Shown: positions 21,713 to 33,806 of the stretch, piece by piece
Layout of the letters: the number at the start of each line of letters is the position of its first letter
Position numbering within the stretch: position 1 is the first letter of the stretch
Assembly (NCBI RefSeq): GCF_001625195.1
Contig: NC_054389.1
Span: forward strand, 6,816,520-6,880,519
DNA from: Drechmeria coniospora
Taxonomy: Eukaryota > Ascomycota > Sordariomycetes > Hypocreales > Ophiocordycipitaceae
DNA length: 64,000 nt
Direction: 5' to 3'
Translations under genes and position numbers: made by a program
Notes under the pieces: generated by a model
What the model was told of the DNA's origin: nothing
Databases searched by the model: none
What the model saw: the letters and a program-made list of their open reading frames with translations, nothing else

Positions 21713-24289
21713 ATGGCCCCAGAGACCCGGTCCCGCGGCGCGCCCCCCTCGAGCCGGGTCTACCACTCTACGCCCTCACTGCAGCAGGTACAGTTTCCGT
21801 CTCGGAGGAAGAAGGTGCGCACCTACGGCCGGCAGCCCAGGGATCACCTAGCCACCGTGACTCTGCGGCAGCAGACGCTTACCCAGATTGACTTTGTGTC
21901 GAGCTTTGAAACCGACGAAGACGACGATGGCGTTGTCAGCCTGACCGAGAGCGAGGCTGAGACGGCACGATACAGAGGCGAAAAGGAGCGTAGGAATCCG
22001 CAGGTCGACGGCGGGGAGCTTGATCAGCAAGAGGAGGACGCCGACGAAGATTCATTTCATGTGAAGATCAGGCGGAGGAGGAGGCCGGAGGCCGCACCGG
22101 AGAGGAAGAGGAAGCGAAGGCGGACGCTGGGCGACGAAACCAACGACAAGAACGCAGGGAAGCCGAACGTGGGCGAAGGGAAGGAAAAAGAATGGAGACG
22201 AAGGACGATGGGTGACCACTCAGCGCACCCGTCATCGTCCATCTATCATACCCAAACCCTGACGCAGCTCCTTGGCCACCGCTCCGTCATTGCTGACTCG
22301 GACGACGAGCTGGATATCGACATCGACCCCGACATCGACCTGGGTGCCGTCAGCGAAAAGGATGACGACGAGGACGGCTTCCTCCACTGGCTTGGCGACT
22401 CCGGAAGCCCTAGCGTGCGAAACAATCAGGTGGACAACGTCGAATCGCCTCCGTCCCGGGAGGAGTCCGTCATCCCGCAGACGCCAGCCAAGCGCACCAC
22501 GACGCTTCGCTTCGACCTGCCCCCTTCGGGCGGCCTCGGCTCCCCCTCGACCTTGCGCGTAGACCGCTACGGTCCGGCCGACAAGCAGCATTCTCCCCGG
22601 CCCCGCCGAATCACATCCTCGCCTGTCGAGTCATCTGTCGCGCTGACAGGCGTCCCTCGACCTCGAGAGCCGGTCGCGTTGGCCCGTCCCGTGCCGGCTC
22701 TGGCCATCCAGGACTCGTTCGCCACCACCGCAAGCTTGGGGACGACCGACGCTCGCAAAAGCCCTTCATCATCGACGCCCGTGACACCCTCTGGGATGCC
22801 GCATCCTCAGCCTGAGGAGAATTTGGAGCCCACTCGGCCACCCGCTTCGCCGATGGCGTCGTCTCCGACACGGACGAGGACGTCGCCCAAGAAGCTGACG
22901 GCGAATGGTCGGTCCGAGATTCCTGACTCGGATGATGACGACTTTGACTTTGTCCGCGACGACGACGACGAAGCAAACGATGGCGACTTTGCCGGTGCAG
23001 AAACGCAGCTCGTTCTGAGCGAATTGGCGTCAACGAAAGACATCGACCAAGCAGCCCCTCGACTCTCTGCTCTACCCCCGTCTTCCCTACGCCTCGAGGT
23101 TGTCGACTCTGCTCCAACGGCCCCTTCGCCATTACTGCCAGAACTGCCACCACTGCCACCACCAAACGCTCATTCCTATCCGCCCAAACCCATCCGACAA
23201 CCTCTCCACAACCCCCTTTCTCCCCACAATCCCAGCCAGCCCTTCGAGTCCCAGCGGGTCGCTCTCTCTATCCTCCAGTCCCTCCCCCCGCACACCCCGC
23301 GCTCCGATATTATCCTCCCCTTGTCCCCTTCCCAGCTCGACGTCCTCGTTACCGGCCATGCCGTCCATGTTCAGCTGCCCTTCAAGATCCCCCTTCAGGT
23401 CGTTCGCTTCTGGCTCCTCGATGACATTGCCCGACAACTACGATACATGGCCTGCATCGACTATTCCGCCGCTCATCTCACGCGCCCCCTCGCCCCGTTT
23501 TCCTACCCTCTCGCCCAAATCTATGAGCTGAACAACCCTGTCGACGAAGAAGATATGCGTGACGAGGGCTGGTTGCATGGCCCCATCGCCAAGTACGTTT
23601 ACCTGCCCCCAGCCGTCATCGGGCAGCTGCTCTGGAACTTGAGGCACGAGCTTTTTGCCGCCGATGACGACAAGGAGGATGCTGCCGAGGACGACAATCA
23701 GGTAGTGCCTGATGGTCCCTCTCGCGAGACCCTCTGCCTGCCCCTCGCCGGCACTCCCTCCGGTACCATGACCATCTCCCAGGAAGTCACCGCCCAGATC
23801 CGCAGCGACATCGCCCACTCGACGCAGTTCATCCCCTCGACTGCCGATCAAACACGCCACGACGATGAAGGGGCATCCACGCCTAGCCGCCCCCGTTCAT
23901 CCCCCGCCACCAAACCCCCTCGGCAGTCCTCGTCATTGGACCGCGCCCCTCAGGAGCATGCCAATCTATCCTTCTCCCAAGCGACAACCGCATCGCGGTC
24001 GCCGACGCCCGAGAGCCCGCAGCTTTGCCCTACTCGTCGAGAACCCCCCGTTGCTGCCGCCGCCGCCCCTTCTCAGCAAACGCCGCAGCTGCACAATTCT
24101 GGCAGCAGTCTCGCCTTCTTGGACCAGAGCGCCTCGCTACTCACCATCCCTCCTGGGTCGTCCTCGCTCCCTGCCTCTCAGCTCCTAACCAAAAGCCAGC
24201 TGTTATCCGACAGCCTTACCAGAGATGTCAATCCACCGGAACTCCCACGCGTCATATGGGATTCGGAGGATGACGACGCCCCGCCGTGA
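21713..24289 (+). CDS. unrecognised acidic, largely disordered 858-residue protein with repeated short motifs
   Basis: One uninterrupted frame with strongly GC-biased third positions supports a real gene. I do not recognise the family. The N-terminal third is charged, with a dense basic cluster (about residues 118-137, KIRRRRR and KRKRRR) that would serve as a nuclear signal. Two short motifs are duplicated: QTLTQ (about 54-58 and 181-185) and RRRT(L/M)GD (about 135 and 173). Three acidic motifs share the pattern hydrophobic-x-D-S-(D/E)-D-D (VIADSDDE, EIPDSDDDD, VIWDSEDDD near the C-terminus). They resemble SUMO-interacting motifs with a phosphorylatable serine. A likely folded segment sits at about 540-660 (IPLQVVRFWLLDDIARQLRY, YPLAQIYELN, YVYLPPAVIGQLLWNLRHEL). 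Nuclear, possibly SUMO-linked function is only inference. Confidence 0.75.
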   Translation: MAPETRSRGAPPSSRVYHSTPSLQQVQFPSRRKKVRTYGRQPRDHLATVTLRQQTLTQIDFVSSFETDEDDDGVVSLTESEAETARYRGEKERRNPQVDGGELDQQEEDADEDSFHVKIRRRRRPEAAPERKRKRRRTLGDETNDKNAGKPNVGEGKEKEWRRRTMGDHSAHPSSSIYHTQTLTQLLGHRSVIADSDDELDIDIDPDIDLGAVSEKDDDEDGFLHWLGDSGSPSVRNNQVDNVESPPSREESVIPQTPAKRTTTLRFDLPPSGGLGSPSTLRVDRYGPADKQHSPRPRRITSSPVESSVALTGVPRPREPVALARPVPALAIQDSFATTASLGTTDARKSPSSSTPVTPSGMPHPQPEENLEPTRPPASPMASSPTRTRTSPKKLTANGRSEIPDSDDDDFDFVRDDDDEANDGDFAGAETQLVLSELASTKDIDQAAPRLSALPPSSLRLEVVDSAPTAPSPLLPELPPLPPPNAHSYPPKPIRQPLHNPLSPHNPSQPFESQRVALSILQSLPPHTPRSDIILPLSPSQLDVLVTGHAVHVQLPFKIPLQVVRFWLLDDIARQLRYMACIDYSAAHLTRPLAPFSYPLAQIYELNNPVDEEDMRDEGWLHGPIAKYVYLPPAVIGQLLWNLRHELFAADDDKEDAAEDDNQVVPDGPSRETLCLPLAGTPSGTMTISQEVTAQIRSDIAHSTQFIPSTADQTRHDDEGASTPSRPRSSPATKPPRQSSSLDRAPQEHANLSFSQATTASRSPTPESPQLCPTRREPPVAAAAAPSQQTPQLHNSGSSLAFLDQSASLLTIPPGSSSLPASQLLTKSQLLSDSLTRDVNPPELPRVIWDSEDDDAPP

Positions 24290-24797
24290 GCCAGTACAGG
24301 CACCACGGAATAGGCAACTTTCGACCATAAAACTGTGGTAGAGTACCATTTTGTATTCATTAAGCGTGCAGTTTCAACATGACTATACGACCAGATGCCA
24401 TTGCCAAGCCAACTTCTTTGTTATCATGCGTACAATGCTGAGCGATCCTTCTTCGAGACGTCCCAGCCGTGGCATTTGATCGCCAGCTGCAGCGATGCCA
24501 ATCGTTCAACTTGCGTTACATCACCTGTCCGCTTCCGAGGCGACATATCTCATATACCCTCCGCGATAACTGCAGTCCCACCCCCCAGCCTGAGCCACTC
24601 CATTGATGTGTTGCTTCCCCGCAAGAGTTTACCTTGATTGTGTCGTTGGGGAGGAGCCTGTCGTGAATTAGGTGTATGATGAGACGAAACGATGTCAACA
24701 TTCCCCAGAGTTCCTGCATATGAATTTTCCATCCTGCTTGCGTCCAAGTCATCCTCGTACGTCCAAAGGGCCAAACGACCATGGTTCCGAACACTGC
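24290..24797. other. convergent intergenic region between the acidic protein gene and UFD4
   Basis: About 510 bases lie between two facing stop codons. It should hold both 3' untranslated regions. No credible ORF, RNA or repeat was seen. Confidence 0.5.
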
Positions 24798-27700
24798 TCA
24801 AGACAAATGAAACGCGCCTTGGCCCTCCTTCATCGCCGTGAACAGCTGCTTCTTCATGCTGCTGACTGTGCTGTAGTCTGGGAGTTTCAAATAGTTGACG
24901 CATGTCATGACGCTGGGGAGGTAATCGTCAGACATGTAGGGGTGCTCGCTGGGCTTGCACACCACAGTAAACATGGGGGTCAAGCTCCTGAATCCTGTGC
25001 AAACGTCAGCATCGCTCCCGAGGCTCGCGTCAAGCAACCCACCTCCAATGGGCAGTTTTGGGCTACCAGTCGTGAACTGCAAAAACTCCCGTCGCTGCTG
25101 CACATCGAATTCGGCCATGGTCTGCAGCAAGTTCTTCACGCTTTGGCTATCCATGTTGTAGCCATGGTCGGCCTTGATGGAGTCGGTCAGAGCTGTCAAT
25201 GGTCAGCTTCAGATCAGAATCAAAAGGAGGGATGCCGGCGCGATGCTCACTCTCGAGGGACCAGTCCTCGTCCACCCTCCCAAACAGGGTGACCAGCTCA
25301 TCGGGCGTGAAGGCGCTGAGGGCGGAGTAGGGGAAGACGGTCGAGAAGCCAGCTCGGAAAGCATCCACTTGCTGGCGTACGCCTGATCCGAGAGTCAAAT
25401 CTATCACCCTCTCGAGGTACAAATCCACGTTCTCCATCGTCAGGCGCTTGTGGGACCCGTTGACCTCCAGCTCGATGTTTGGATAGCCCGGAAGGGTAAA
25501 ATCCAGGCATAGGTCCTCCAGTCGGACATTGTCCACGACGAGGTCGGCCGTGTCGGCCACCTTCTGCACGGCAGTGCGGTTGGCGTCCTCATCAATCTCC
25601 TTCTTGGCCAATGCGAACTTCTTGATGACTTTCAAGGAGCGCGCAAGGCCTGGATCGACCATCTTGACGGCTCCGAGGGATGGCTTGACACCGGTGGATG
25701 GCGTGTCTCCGATGCGGAAGAAGATGGGGTTGAAGTGAATGTCGATGATGCGAGAGTCAATCATGGATCGTGCCACGAACTTGCCAAGCATCTTGAACAT
25801 CTGCAGAATGCGCTCTCCGTTGGCCGTCGCAAGCGCTTCCTGACTAAGGGGGCGAGGAAAGAGCCCGGACTGGCCGGATACAAATTCGTCGTTGCCGAGC
25901 GAGTCCACCTCACGCCAAAGCTTGAGCTTCTTCTTGGAAAATTCCTTGGACACGGTCGCGTAGAACTCGAGAGTCGGTCCCAGGCCTGTGCCGACCTCTT
26001 CAAAGTACTCCACCTCGAGGACGCTCTGGGAGGCGCCGTACAGGTCCATGACCTTAAGTGCCGACTCAAGCATCTTGAGGCGAGAGATGCGGACCTTCTG
26101 ACGCTGGAGACGGCCTAGGAACGGCCTTTCGTTGTTGCGATCGCGACGGTTGTCCTCCGTCGACTGCGCGCTCTGCCACCGAGCCATCGACCGGGCATAT
26201 CCAAACGATGTCGACTGGAGAAAGAGATGGCGCGTCTCGAACGGGAAGAGAAAGGGATACAAGCGCGCCAGATCCTCGGACCAGCCCGGCAGGCAGCAGC
26301 TGGCCACTATCAACGGCTCTTCGAGCTGACGGTTGAGCTTGGCTGTGAGCTTCGTGTTGACGAACTGAGACGGGGGCTCGACATTGAGGCTGATGATGCT
26401 GTTCCTATTCTCGGCCAAGACGTCCTCGATGTTGGCATTCAGCTCGTGCAGAATGTTCAGGAGACGCAGGATAGTCGACGTGGTGGGATTCTTCGCCAGC
26501 GATGCCGGTATGCCGTTCTCGATCTCGCCTTCGGCCTCGGGATTGGGTCCGAACGACTGCGGCGCCGTCGGCGGCGGTCCAGGAACGCGACGGAACCTTA
26601 TGGGATGGGTGGCAGACCAAATGCTCCGGCTCGATAAGTCGTCCGAGCTCGGCGTCGACGTATGCACGGCGCGATATATGGTCGTCTCGCTAGGGATCAC
26701 CCTGTCGTCCAACGTGTACTCAATGTGCCAATCCTGGGGGACGGCTTGCAGGGCCGAGGCGTACGACATCGCCGTCGTGGCTGCAGGCATCGACGGCGTC
26801 GGCGTGCCCTGGCCGGAGGTGGCAGTCGAGGGGCGACCGCCACGAGTGGGCAAGTTTGATGCCGCCGCGGGCGTCAGAACCCTAGTGCCGTCATCCTTGC
26901 GAGCAATCACTTTCCCTCCCGTGGCGACCTCGACATTGACGGCGGACGGCTCCGGGGCATTCTCGATCTCTTCATCCATGTCTTCGTCGAGGTCCCGCAC
27001 GATGGCATCGAGGGTACTGCCGTCGACGCCGTCATCCTCTTCATCCGTCAGCTGCTTCTCGTCGGCACACTCCAGAGTATTCTGAAGCTCCTCCTCATCT
27101 GTCGGAGGTGGGCGATGGGGCGTAGGAGTATCGGCAGATGCGGCTTGACGTCGAGATGAGCGGCGCGGCGTCTCCTTCTGCGACGGCCCTGCAGAGGCGT
27201 GGCTGAGCGGAAAGGCCCGGCCCTTGGATCTGCGCGAAAATCTCGAGCTTGACGGCATCGAAGGCGGCGGCGGCGGCGGAGGTGGGGGCGACTGCATCAG
27301 GCCGCTCGAGTACGCCGTCATGTCACGCAGACGGGCGGCCGCCGCGCCAGTCAGGGGCATTGCCCCGGCGCCTGACAGGGCGGCGAAGGCTCTGGCGAGG
27401 CCATCCCGTCGCGAGCCGTGGGGGTTCTCCGCAGCGCTGATGCGGGGGCGGAGATAGTCGTCCAAAGACTTGAAGGTGGCAATCGCGTGAATGGAGACCA
27501 TGATATTCCGGAAGGGTCGAGGAATGTCCGAGTCGTCGTCTGCCACGAGACGGAGCCTAATTTGCTTGCCTAGCATCGACGCAGGGCTGCTCCGGTTGCC
27601 GTCGAACGAATTGTGATGAACGGTGAGGACTTCGAAATGCTCCGACCTACTGAGCAGATCTTGCAGCTTGTGTATCATCACGCTGAATGGCGTGGCTGGC

Positions 27701-30694
27701 GATTCGGCCGTGGCCGTCTTGGGTCTCGACCGGACCGCGTGCCCCATGAAGACCTCGAGAAAGGTCGACTGGGCGGCGCGCGCGAGCTCCCCGTCGGGGT
27801 TGCTGAAGACGTTGAGAAGCGTTCGCACAAGGCCGGATGCGAGCAGTTCGGCGCTCGTGACGCTTTCGAGGAGGTGAGTGTCAAAGTGCGACGCCAGCTT
27901 GGCGAACAGCTGCTTGGCCGCCTGGGACGACAAGCTGGCGGCGGTCCTCTTGAGGTAAAAGGCATCCAGCTGCGCGGCCAGGTCCGACAAGGTGCTGAGG
28001 ATGACATTCGCCTTGGCCTTCATGGCCTGGCCGTGACCCTCGCCTTCGTGCGTCTCGAGGAACTTCTTCGCGACGTGCCGGATGCGAGACTGCATGGATC
28101 GGAGGTCGGACGCAGACTGCTGCGGCGGCGCATCGAAGGACATGGTAGATCCCCGTGAGCGGGCAAGGAACATGTCGTCCGCGATCGGCTCGTGCTCGTC
28201 GTCTCCGTTCTCCTCGTCGTCGTCCCCATCCTCTTCCTCGTCATCCTCGTTCTCGGCAGATGCGTCGTCTTCATCGTCCAACTCCCGGTCGGACGCATCG
28301 CCGTTGGCCTTGCTCTCGTCGTTCTCGTTTGCCGCGTCACGATCGGCGACCATGGGCTCCTCCTCGGTCGCCAGCTTGTTGATCTCGTACACGACGCCTT
28401 CCCGGTACAGCTGGTAGCGGTAAATGCTGTCGAGGCGGCACAGGAGAAGCTCCGTCGCCTGGAGGCCCAGCATGACCAGCGACGGGTGGTCTCGCTGCGA
28501 CAGGATGGAAGCAAGGAGCGAGGCGTACGGAACATGCGTCAGAGCCTCGGTCAGGATGTCCTCGTCAAGATTGGAAAGCATCTTGAGCTGCGCCGTCAGC
28601 ACCTTTTGGCGAACGCTGAGGTTGACAGTGCTGGAGAAGGCGTCGGTCAAGGTCGGAAATAGAATCAGGGCGAAGCGGCGGACCTCCTCCTTGCAATCTT
28701 CCAATAGCTCCACGCGCTTGTCGTTGGGGTGCGGCCGAGCCTGCGGGCCGCTGGACGAGGCCGTCGCGGATTCGGTCGAGGCGAGCAGCTCGACGAAGTC
28801 CCCGAAGGACGGGTTAGCGTTCCTCGGGAGGCTCGGAAGCAGCTCGCAGATGACGTTGAGCGTCTCGACGATTTGGTCCCTGGGCCGATGTATGAGGGCC
28901 TGCATGACAATGACGCTGTCGAGCTTCGCGGCAACATCCTCGGTCCCGCTCGGCGGCGAGACGCCAGTGAGGATCTGGTAGAGCGTTTCGACAACATTCA
29001 TCTTGAACAGTTCGGCGGAGAGTTGCGGGCTCGCGCGGGCGGTAAAGGCGAGAACGCGGAGAAACTGAGTGTGGATGCTCGAGCCAATGAGATTGGTCGT
29101 GCCCGGGACCAAGAGCCTCAGGACGGCACGCAGCAGATCGGCGCTCACCAGCTCCTCGAGCTTCGCCGGCTGGTTCTTGAAGCTTTCGACGATTCCGGAA
29201 ACGCAGAGCGAGGCCTGCTCGACGACGCGCTGGTCGCTGCTGCCAAGGACATTGAGAAGGATGGGCATGACCTCGCGGACGACGGGGAACGAGTCGTCCG
29301 GGATGTTCCGGCAGCAGTGAGCGGCGGTGGTGACGGCAGTACGTTGGGTGCTCGTGGCGAAGAAATCGAGGTACGAGAGGCAAGCGGTCAGGCCTCCCTC
29401 GCGAACGATGCTCGACGGATACTCGGCAGATATCTTCTCGAGGGTGCTGAGAGCTTGCTCGGCGAGGTCTATGAAGGAAATCTCGAGCAGCTTCTGGCAG
29501 AGGACGGGGACGGCGTTGCCGTAGACGACATTGGCCACGCTTGCGGGTAACGCTTCCATGAGGTTGGCCAGGCAGCGGCAAGCCAGCAACATGACCTCGG
29601 GGCTCTCCTCCTTGTTCATCAAAAGGACCAGCTCCTTCACGAAGGCGTCGGGGGAGAAGTGGCCGGAAAGATTGTCCTCGTTGGAGACGAGGAGAATCTC
29701 GGACAGTTCTTGCAAGGCAATCGCTTGGATCGAGAGGTCATCCTGTCGCAGGTTGCTGAGAAGCTCCCGAAGTCGACCAGAGAGCCCCGACATCATGCCA
29801 GTCAAGGCCCGAAGCGTGCTCGACAGACCAGATCCGGGCCCCCCAAAGGCACCAAAGGGGTCGTCGTCGTCGTCTTCGTCGTCTTCGTCGTCATCGTCGT
29901 CGTCGTCGTCATCTTCTTCTTCTTCGTCGTCGTGCTCATCAAATCGATTACGATCGACGTCACGGGTCTCGTCATGACCGTGATCATCGGTACCGTCCTC
30001 GTCAGGAGCTTCCGTCGACGGCGGCGGCCGAGTTTGCGCCGAGTCATTTTGATCGTCCGTGCCGCCCATGGTTACGTCTTGATCTCGGGTACCGTTCGTA
30101 CTCCGTCGGGGCCTCCGCGAGGCGGATGGGACGGCCGCCGCCGCGTCTGGAATGGGAACATGGTCAGCCTCACCTCGACCAAGGCGCTGGCACGGTGCTC
30201 GTGGTGGAAGTCAAACCTTGGGCGGCCGACGACGTCTGCTTCTTGCTTCGACTGGATTTTCTACTCGAAGCAGCCGGCTGCGTCGAGTTACCGGGGGTAT
30301 CTGCGTGTCCGGGCAGGGCATTTCTGCATTCTCGTGTCAGGCTGGCGTCACGGTGCCCGTTCCAACGATGAACCTACTCGGAGCCTTCCATCTCGACGGG
30401 AGCCTTTCCCTTCCGCTGCGGCTTCACAACGATGGACGGGTTGGCAGCGGACGGTGTGAGGGTCGGGGGGGCTTCGGGGATCTTTGGTCTCTTGGACCGT
30501 CGTGCCGAAGGGGCAGGTTGCTGGGCGGGAGGAGAGCTCTTGTCGTTGGAGGCCTTTCGCTTCAGCGTCTGACCTGGAGCGGAAGACGGCGGTGCAGCTC
30601 TCGGCGTGGTATGCGTGGTATGCGTGCCGGATGCTTGAGCTGCCTGCTGGCTGGCAGCTTGGCGGGTGGAGGACCTGGTTATTCTGGGAGACAT
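24798..30694 (-). CDS. UFD4: HECT-type E3 ubiquitin ligase, Ufd4/TRIP12 family
   Basis: Ufd4 adds ubiquitin to ubiquitin-fusion and N-degron substrates. Five exons: 30378-30694, 30217-30323, 25251-30146, 25043-25192 and 24798-24994, with introns of 54, 70, 58 and 48 bases. The product is about 1888 residues. The ATG at 30694 (MSPRITRSSTRQAA) opens a basic, disordered N-terminus typical of fungal Ufd4. The large exon alone would give a shorter protein from 30069, but upstream splicing keeps the frame. An acidic Asp/Glu run (about 205-240) precedes armadillo-type repeats (about 245-700). A long disordered middle leads to the HECT domain (about 1510-1888). The catalytic Cys is in LPSVMTCVNYLKLP (about Cys1855), and the protein ends FHLS. 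Both C-terminal introns are needed to reach the catalytic Cys. Confidence 0.95.
29861..29934 (-). repeat. GAC/GAA trinucleotide repeat coding an Asp/Glu run in Ufd4
   Basis: About 25 consecutive codons on the minus strand are GAC, GAT or GAA, giving an almost pure acidic stretch ahead of the armadillo repeats. Acidic runs at this place are common in the family. The repetitive codons make the length prone to slippage between strains. Confidence 0.8.
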
Positions 30695-32462
30695 GAGTGG
30701 CCTTGCTCTCGAAGCATGGACGATGAAGCGTCGTCAATGGAGCAGGTGAGAAGGAGGAGCAAGGTGGGGGTAGAAGGGTGGATCGCAAGAGGACGAACGA
30801 GGGCTGGGCACGGGCGAGAAGACAACTATCTTCCCGTCGGCAGCCTTCAACCAGGGGGGCGGGTATCCGATGCAGGCCACACCAGCCAGGCTACAGGTGC
30901 AGAGCACAGGCGAGATGCAGCATGAAAGAAATGAACAAGAGAAGACTGGCGGGTAAAGATGAAGTGAAATGTAGCCGGCGGGCCGTTCGCTGGTGCGGGT
31001 GAAGGTGAAAAACGAGGCAAGCGTGCGGTGGGCGGCGGACGGCAGAGCGACGGAACGAAACAGGTGACTGAATGATGGACGAGGCAGGCAGCGGAGACGA
31101 GCCGAGTCAAGCGAATCTCTCGGTTGCCAACGAAGGCTGGTTGGGTGCGTGGTTGGGATGGAAGTTGTGGAGAAGCAGTCGCTGCCTTCGGGGCCGCACG
31201 GAAGCGGATATGCATGTAGGGACAATCGCCGACGGGCGACGGGACTGCATCAGGGGGGCAATCGCGGGGATGAAGACGACGCTTGAACGGAGAGAATTCG
31301 ATGTCTCGCACGAAGGGAAAGTGGAGGGGGGCGGAGGGTTGCTCGGCGAGAGATAGGATGGCGACGATGAAGAGAAACGAACGAACCTGGTGGAGGCGGC
31401 AGCAGCGGTGGCTGTCGACGGTGACGAGGCAAGTCGCACTTCGTTTTCGCCTGCCGATGTTTGTTCTGCCATGCCCGGACTACGCCATCAGGAGAGCAGG
31501 CGCGGTTCAGCGGCGAGGTGAGGGCCAGGCGAAGAGCGGGCTGGAGGGCACGAAGGACGGGCGGGTGGGAAAGGGGACTTTGGCGATGACGAGTTGAGCG
31601 GCCAGGTCAAACGACTTGATGAGGCGCCCTTCTCAGGCGTCGCCGCCGCGCGGGAGGAGTAAACAGTCTCCTGAGTGGATGCACGAGTGACCGAGGCTTT
31701 CCGAGTCAAGCGGCGGCGATGTTGGCTCGTGGGATGTCTTGCTGGAGCTCGAGAAGATGGTGATGTTGCGAGACGCTGAACGCATCCGGTGGGTGAGGCG
31801 AGGTTTCGAGGTACGAGACTAAATATCGGCCATCCGTGCTTAGGTACAAGCGTACAAGTGTTACGGTACAAGTACTAGACTTGGCCAGGTGGGTTACTTA
31901 CAGTACTTAGTTGGAACTGGGTACCGACGGGTCTCCGCACCTCGCATGCTGTCAAGGTTGGTACAGTACTTGTACTATTACTTGCTAATAGTGATGCGAG
32001 CGATTCCACCGTGCGTACTCCGTACTGTGAGTAATTACAACTACCTAGTATATTACCAATACGGTGGACCTTGCCTCTGTACTTACATGAACCGTACACT
32101 TGCAACGCGGAAAGTATGCGCATGTACACCATGGTATGTCGGTACCAACATTGCAGGTACGTTCCTGCCGAGCAAGGAAAGTGGTAGTACCTGGCACGCA
32201 GTACCTTGCTACGGATCGGTACAATTGCGCCATGTGTACTCCGTATGTCGCGCTAGGTACAGGCATGGCTCCATCGAATCCAAGTATCGGTAATACGGAG
32301 TACCTGACTGCTTATCGGGGCGAAATGGGATACCTGAGCACTAACGGAGTAAAGTGCTGAGTTAGTACTTAGGTACGGAGTACTTGCACTCTAATTTACG
32401 GGCACTCGGAAAGGGGTTGCGATTCGCTTTTGGCATGGCGTTGTCTGCAAGCACCACATGCA
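30695..32462. other. UFD4 upstream region and GTAC-rich island
   Basis: About 1.8 kb without a supported gene. The part from 30695 to about 31600 is CT-rich on the UFD4 strand and fits promoter and leader. The frame 31107-31472 (-) is Ser/Pro-rich and unconvincing. From about 31840 to 32400 the composition becomes GTAC-rich, with TACGGAGTAC words at 32015, 32236, 32294 and 32374. Confidence 0.5.
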
Positions 32463-33806
32463 CTAGTGTCGTCGCATGGACGACGGATCTGCAGGAGAAA
32501 TGTCCCCGCCATCTTCATCCGTTGAACAGTAACCCTCGTCCGCTGCATCAGAGCCCCTCGTCCGCAAAGGACGAGGCAAGGATGGACGTGTCGGGACTCC
32601 GGCTCCCGGAACAAACACGTTGGTTCGGGGATTTAGCCCCGCTGATGTGCCAAAGCTCCCGAGGTTTTCGTTGCCCTGCCTGCTCGTTTCCCGAGATCCG
32701 TGGCGAATGTCACGGGAGAAAGGATTGGCAAAAGTGTCCGTTGCTGGCATCTTTGGTGCTACGAAACCTCCCGGTGTCGGGTCAAGGAAGATGCTCTCGT
32801 TCGCACCGGGCAATAGCGGCACGGAAGCAAGCCAGTTTTCGACCGTCTACAGTCGGCAACTTACATCTTCGGCTCGTGATTCGCTGTGACGGCGCCTGCT
32901 TCTCGAGCTTCTTCTGCTGTGCATAACGGCTCCGGTGCCAGATGACGTCGCGCTACCCAAGCAGCCGGCGTCTCTCGTCTGGAGACGAATAGATTCACTT
33001 GGTCGAGGTCCGGGGCATGGTCTGGAAAACCAGTCTATGTCGGGGCCGGTTAAGGCAATGTCAAAGCTGCTGAACAGTACCTCGGCGATGGCGAGCCAGT
33101 GCATCAGCCATGGGCGCATCTGCCACACTGTTGCCTCGTTCGTTGGTTCCTTGAGAATCTCGTTGCAAAGGTTGAAAATGGTTGCGAGAACCTATCTCAG
33201 CTCCTTTGGAAGTCCCTCGTGCGCTTGCGTGACACAGGACCACTCCCTTGCTTCTTGGAAGACGGGGTCGGCGCAGCCATCCAGCCGTCGCAGACGCGCG
33301 AACAAAGCGACGATATCCCTGTCTCCTGAGCAGGGTTGGTAAGCCCACGCGCCCTGGAAGGTGCGATACTCCAGCAGGAACAGCTTTGAGATCCGCGTGT
33401 GAGGTATCAGCGTCAAGCCCACCGATAGATAAGTATCGTCCTCGTTGGGAATCTCCGTGGCTATGTCCCAAGAGATTTCGTCCGAGGGAAGCAAGTGCTC
33501 TTCGGTTCCTACGAGGAAATCGTGGACCTTGGCCGTCGCCTCGCTGACCCTCTGTTCGGCATTCGACATGACGGCAGGGACGTCGTATTGCTTAACCCAG
33601 ATGGCGAAATCTGCCTTGTCGAAGAAGAGGACGGCGCACTCGCCGCAAAGGGGTTGCGGTGAGCCGCTGACAAGAAAGAGGGCGTGGTATTCTTGATGCG
33701 CAGGACAAAAATACTAGGTTATGCCATGCGAGCTGGGAGTGTCGTGGATGACCGTCTTGCCATAGTAGGCATCGTGGATGGAGAAACAGCGGCCGCGGCA
33801 CCGCAT
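32463..33806 (-). CDS. unrecognised gene or decaying gene: one frame with three in-frame TAG codons
   Basis: From the ATG at 33806 a single reading phase stays protein-like to a stop at 32463, about 447 codons. It is broken by TAG at 33714-33716, 33192-33194 and 32847-32849. A CT-rich leader precedes the ATG. The first TAG can be removed by a 48-base intron (33667-33714, GTATTT donor, TTGTCAG acceptor) that keeps the frame. The third lies just after a strong GTAAGT donor (32864) and could be removed by an intron ending near 32751. The second has no good flanking intron. Visible pieces are MRCRGRCFSIHDAYYG, LCGECAVLFFDKADFAIW, WQMRPWLMHWLAIAEVLFSS, an Arg/Ser-rich linker and a Pro-rich C-terminus ending DPSSMRRH. 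I do not recognise the family. Either it is spliced or it is a pseudogene with CAG-to-TAG changes. Confidence 0.4.

Noticed and set aside
25147..30069. UFD4 as a single exon of 1640 residues
   Set aside because: It would lack the catalytic Cys and end in unrelated residues. Two 3' introns restore the HECT C-terminus and two 5' introns restore the conserved N-terminus.
31107..31472. A 121-codon - frame upstream of UFD4
   Set aside because: It is Ser/Pro-rich low complexity, looks like a CT-rich leader, and has no family resemblance.
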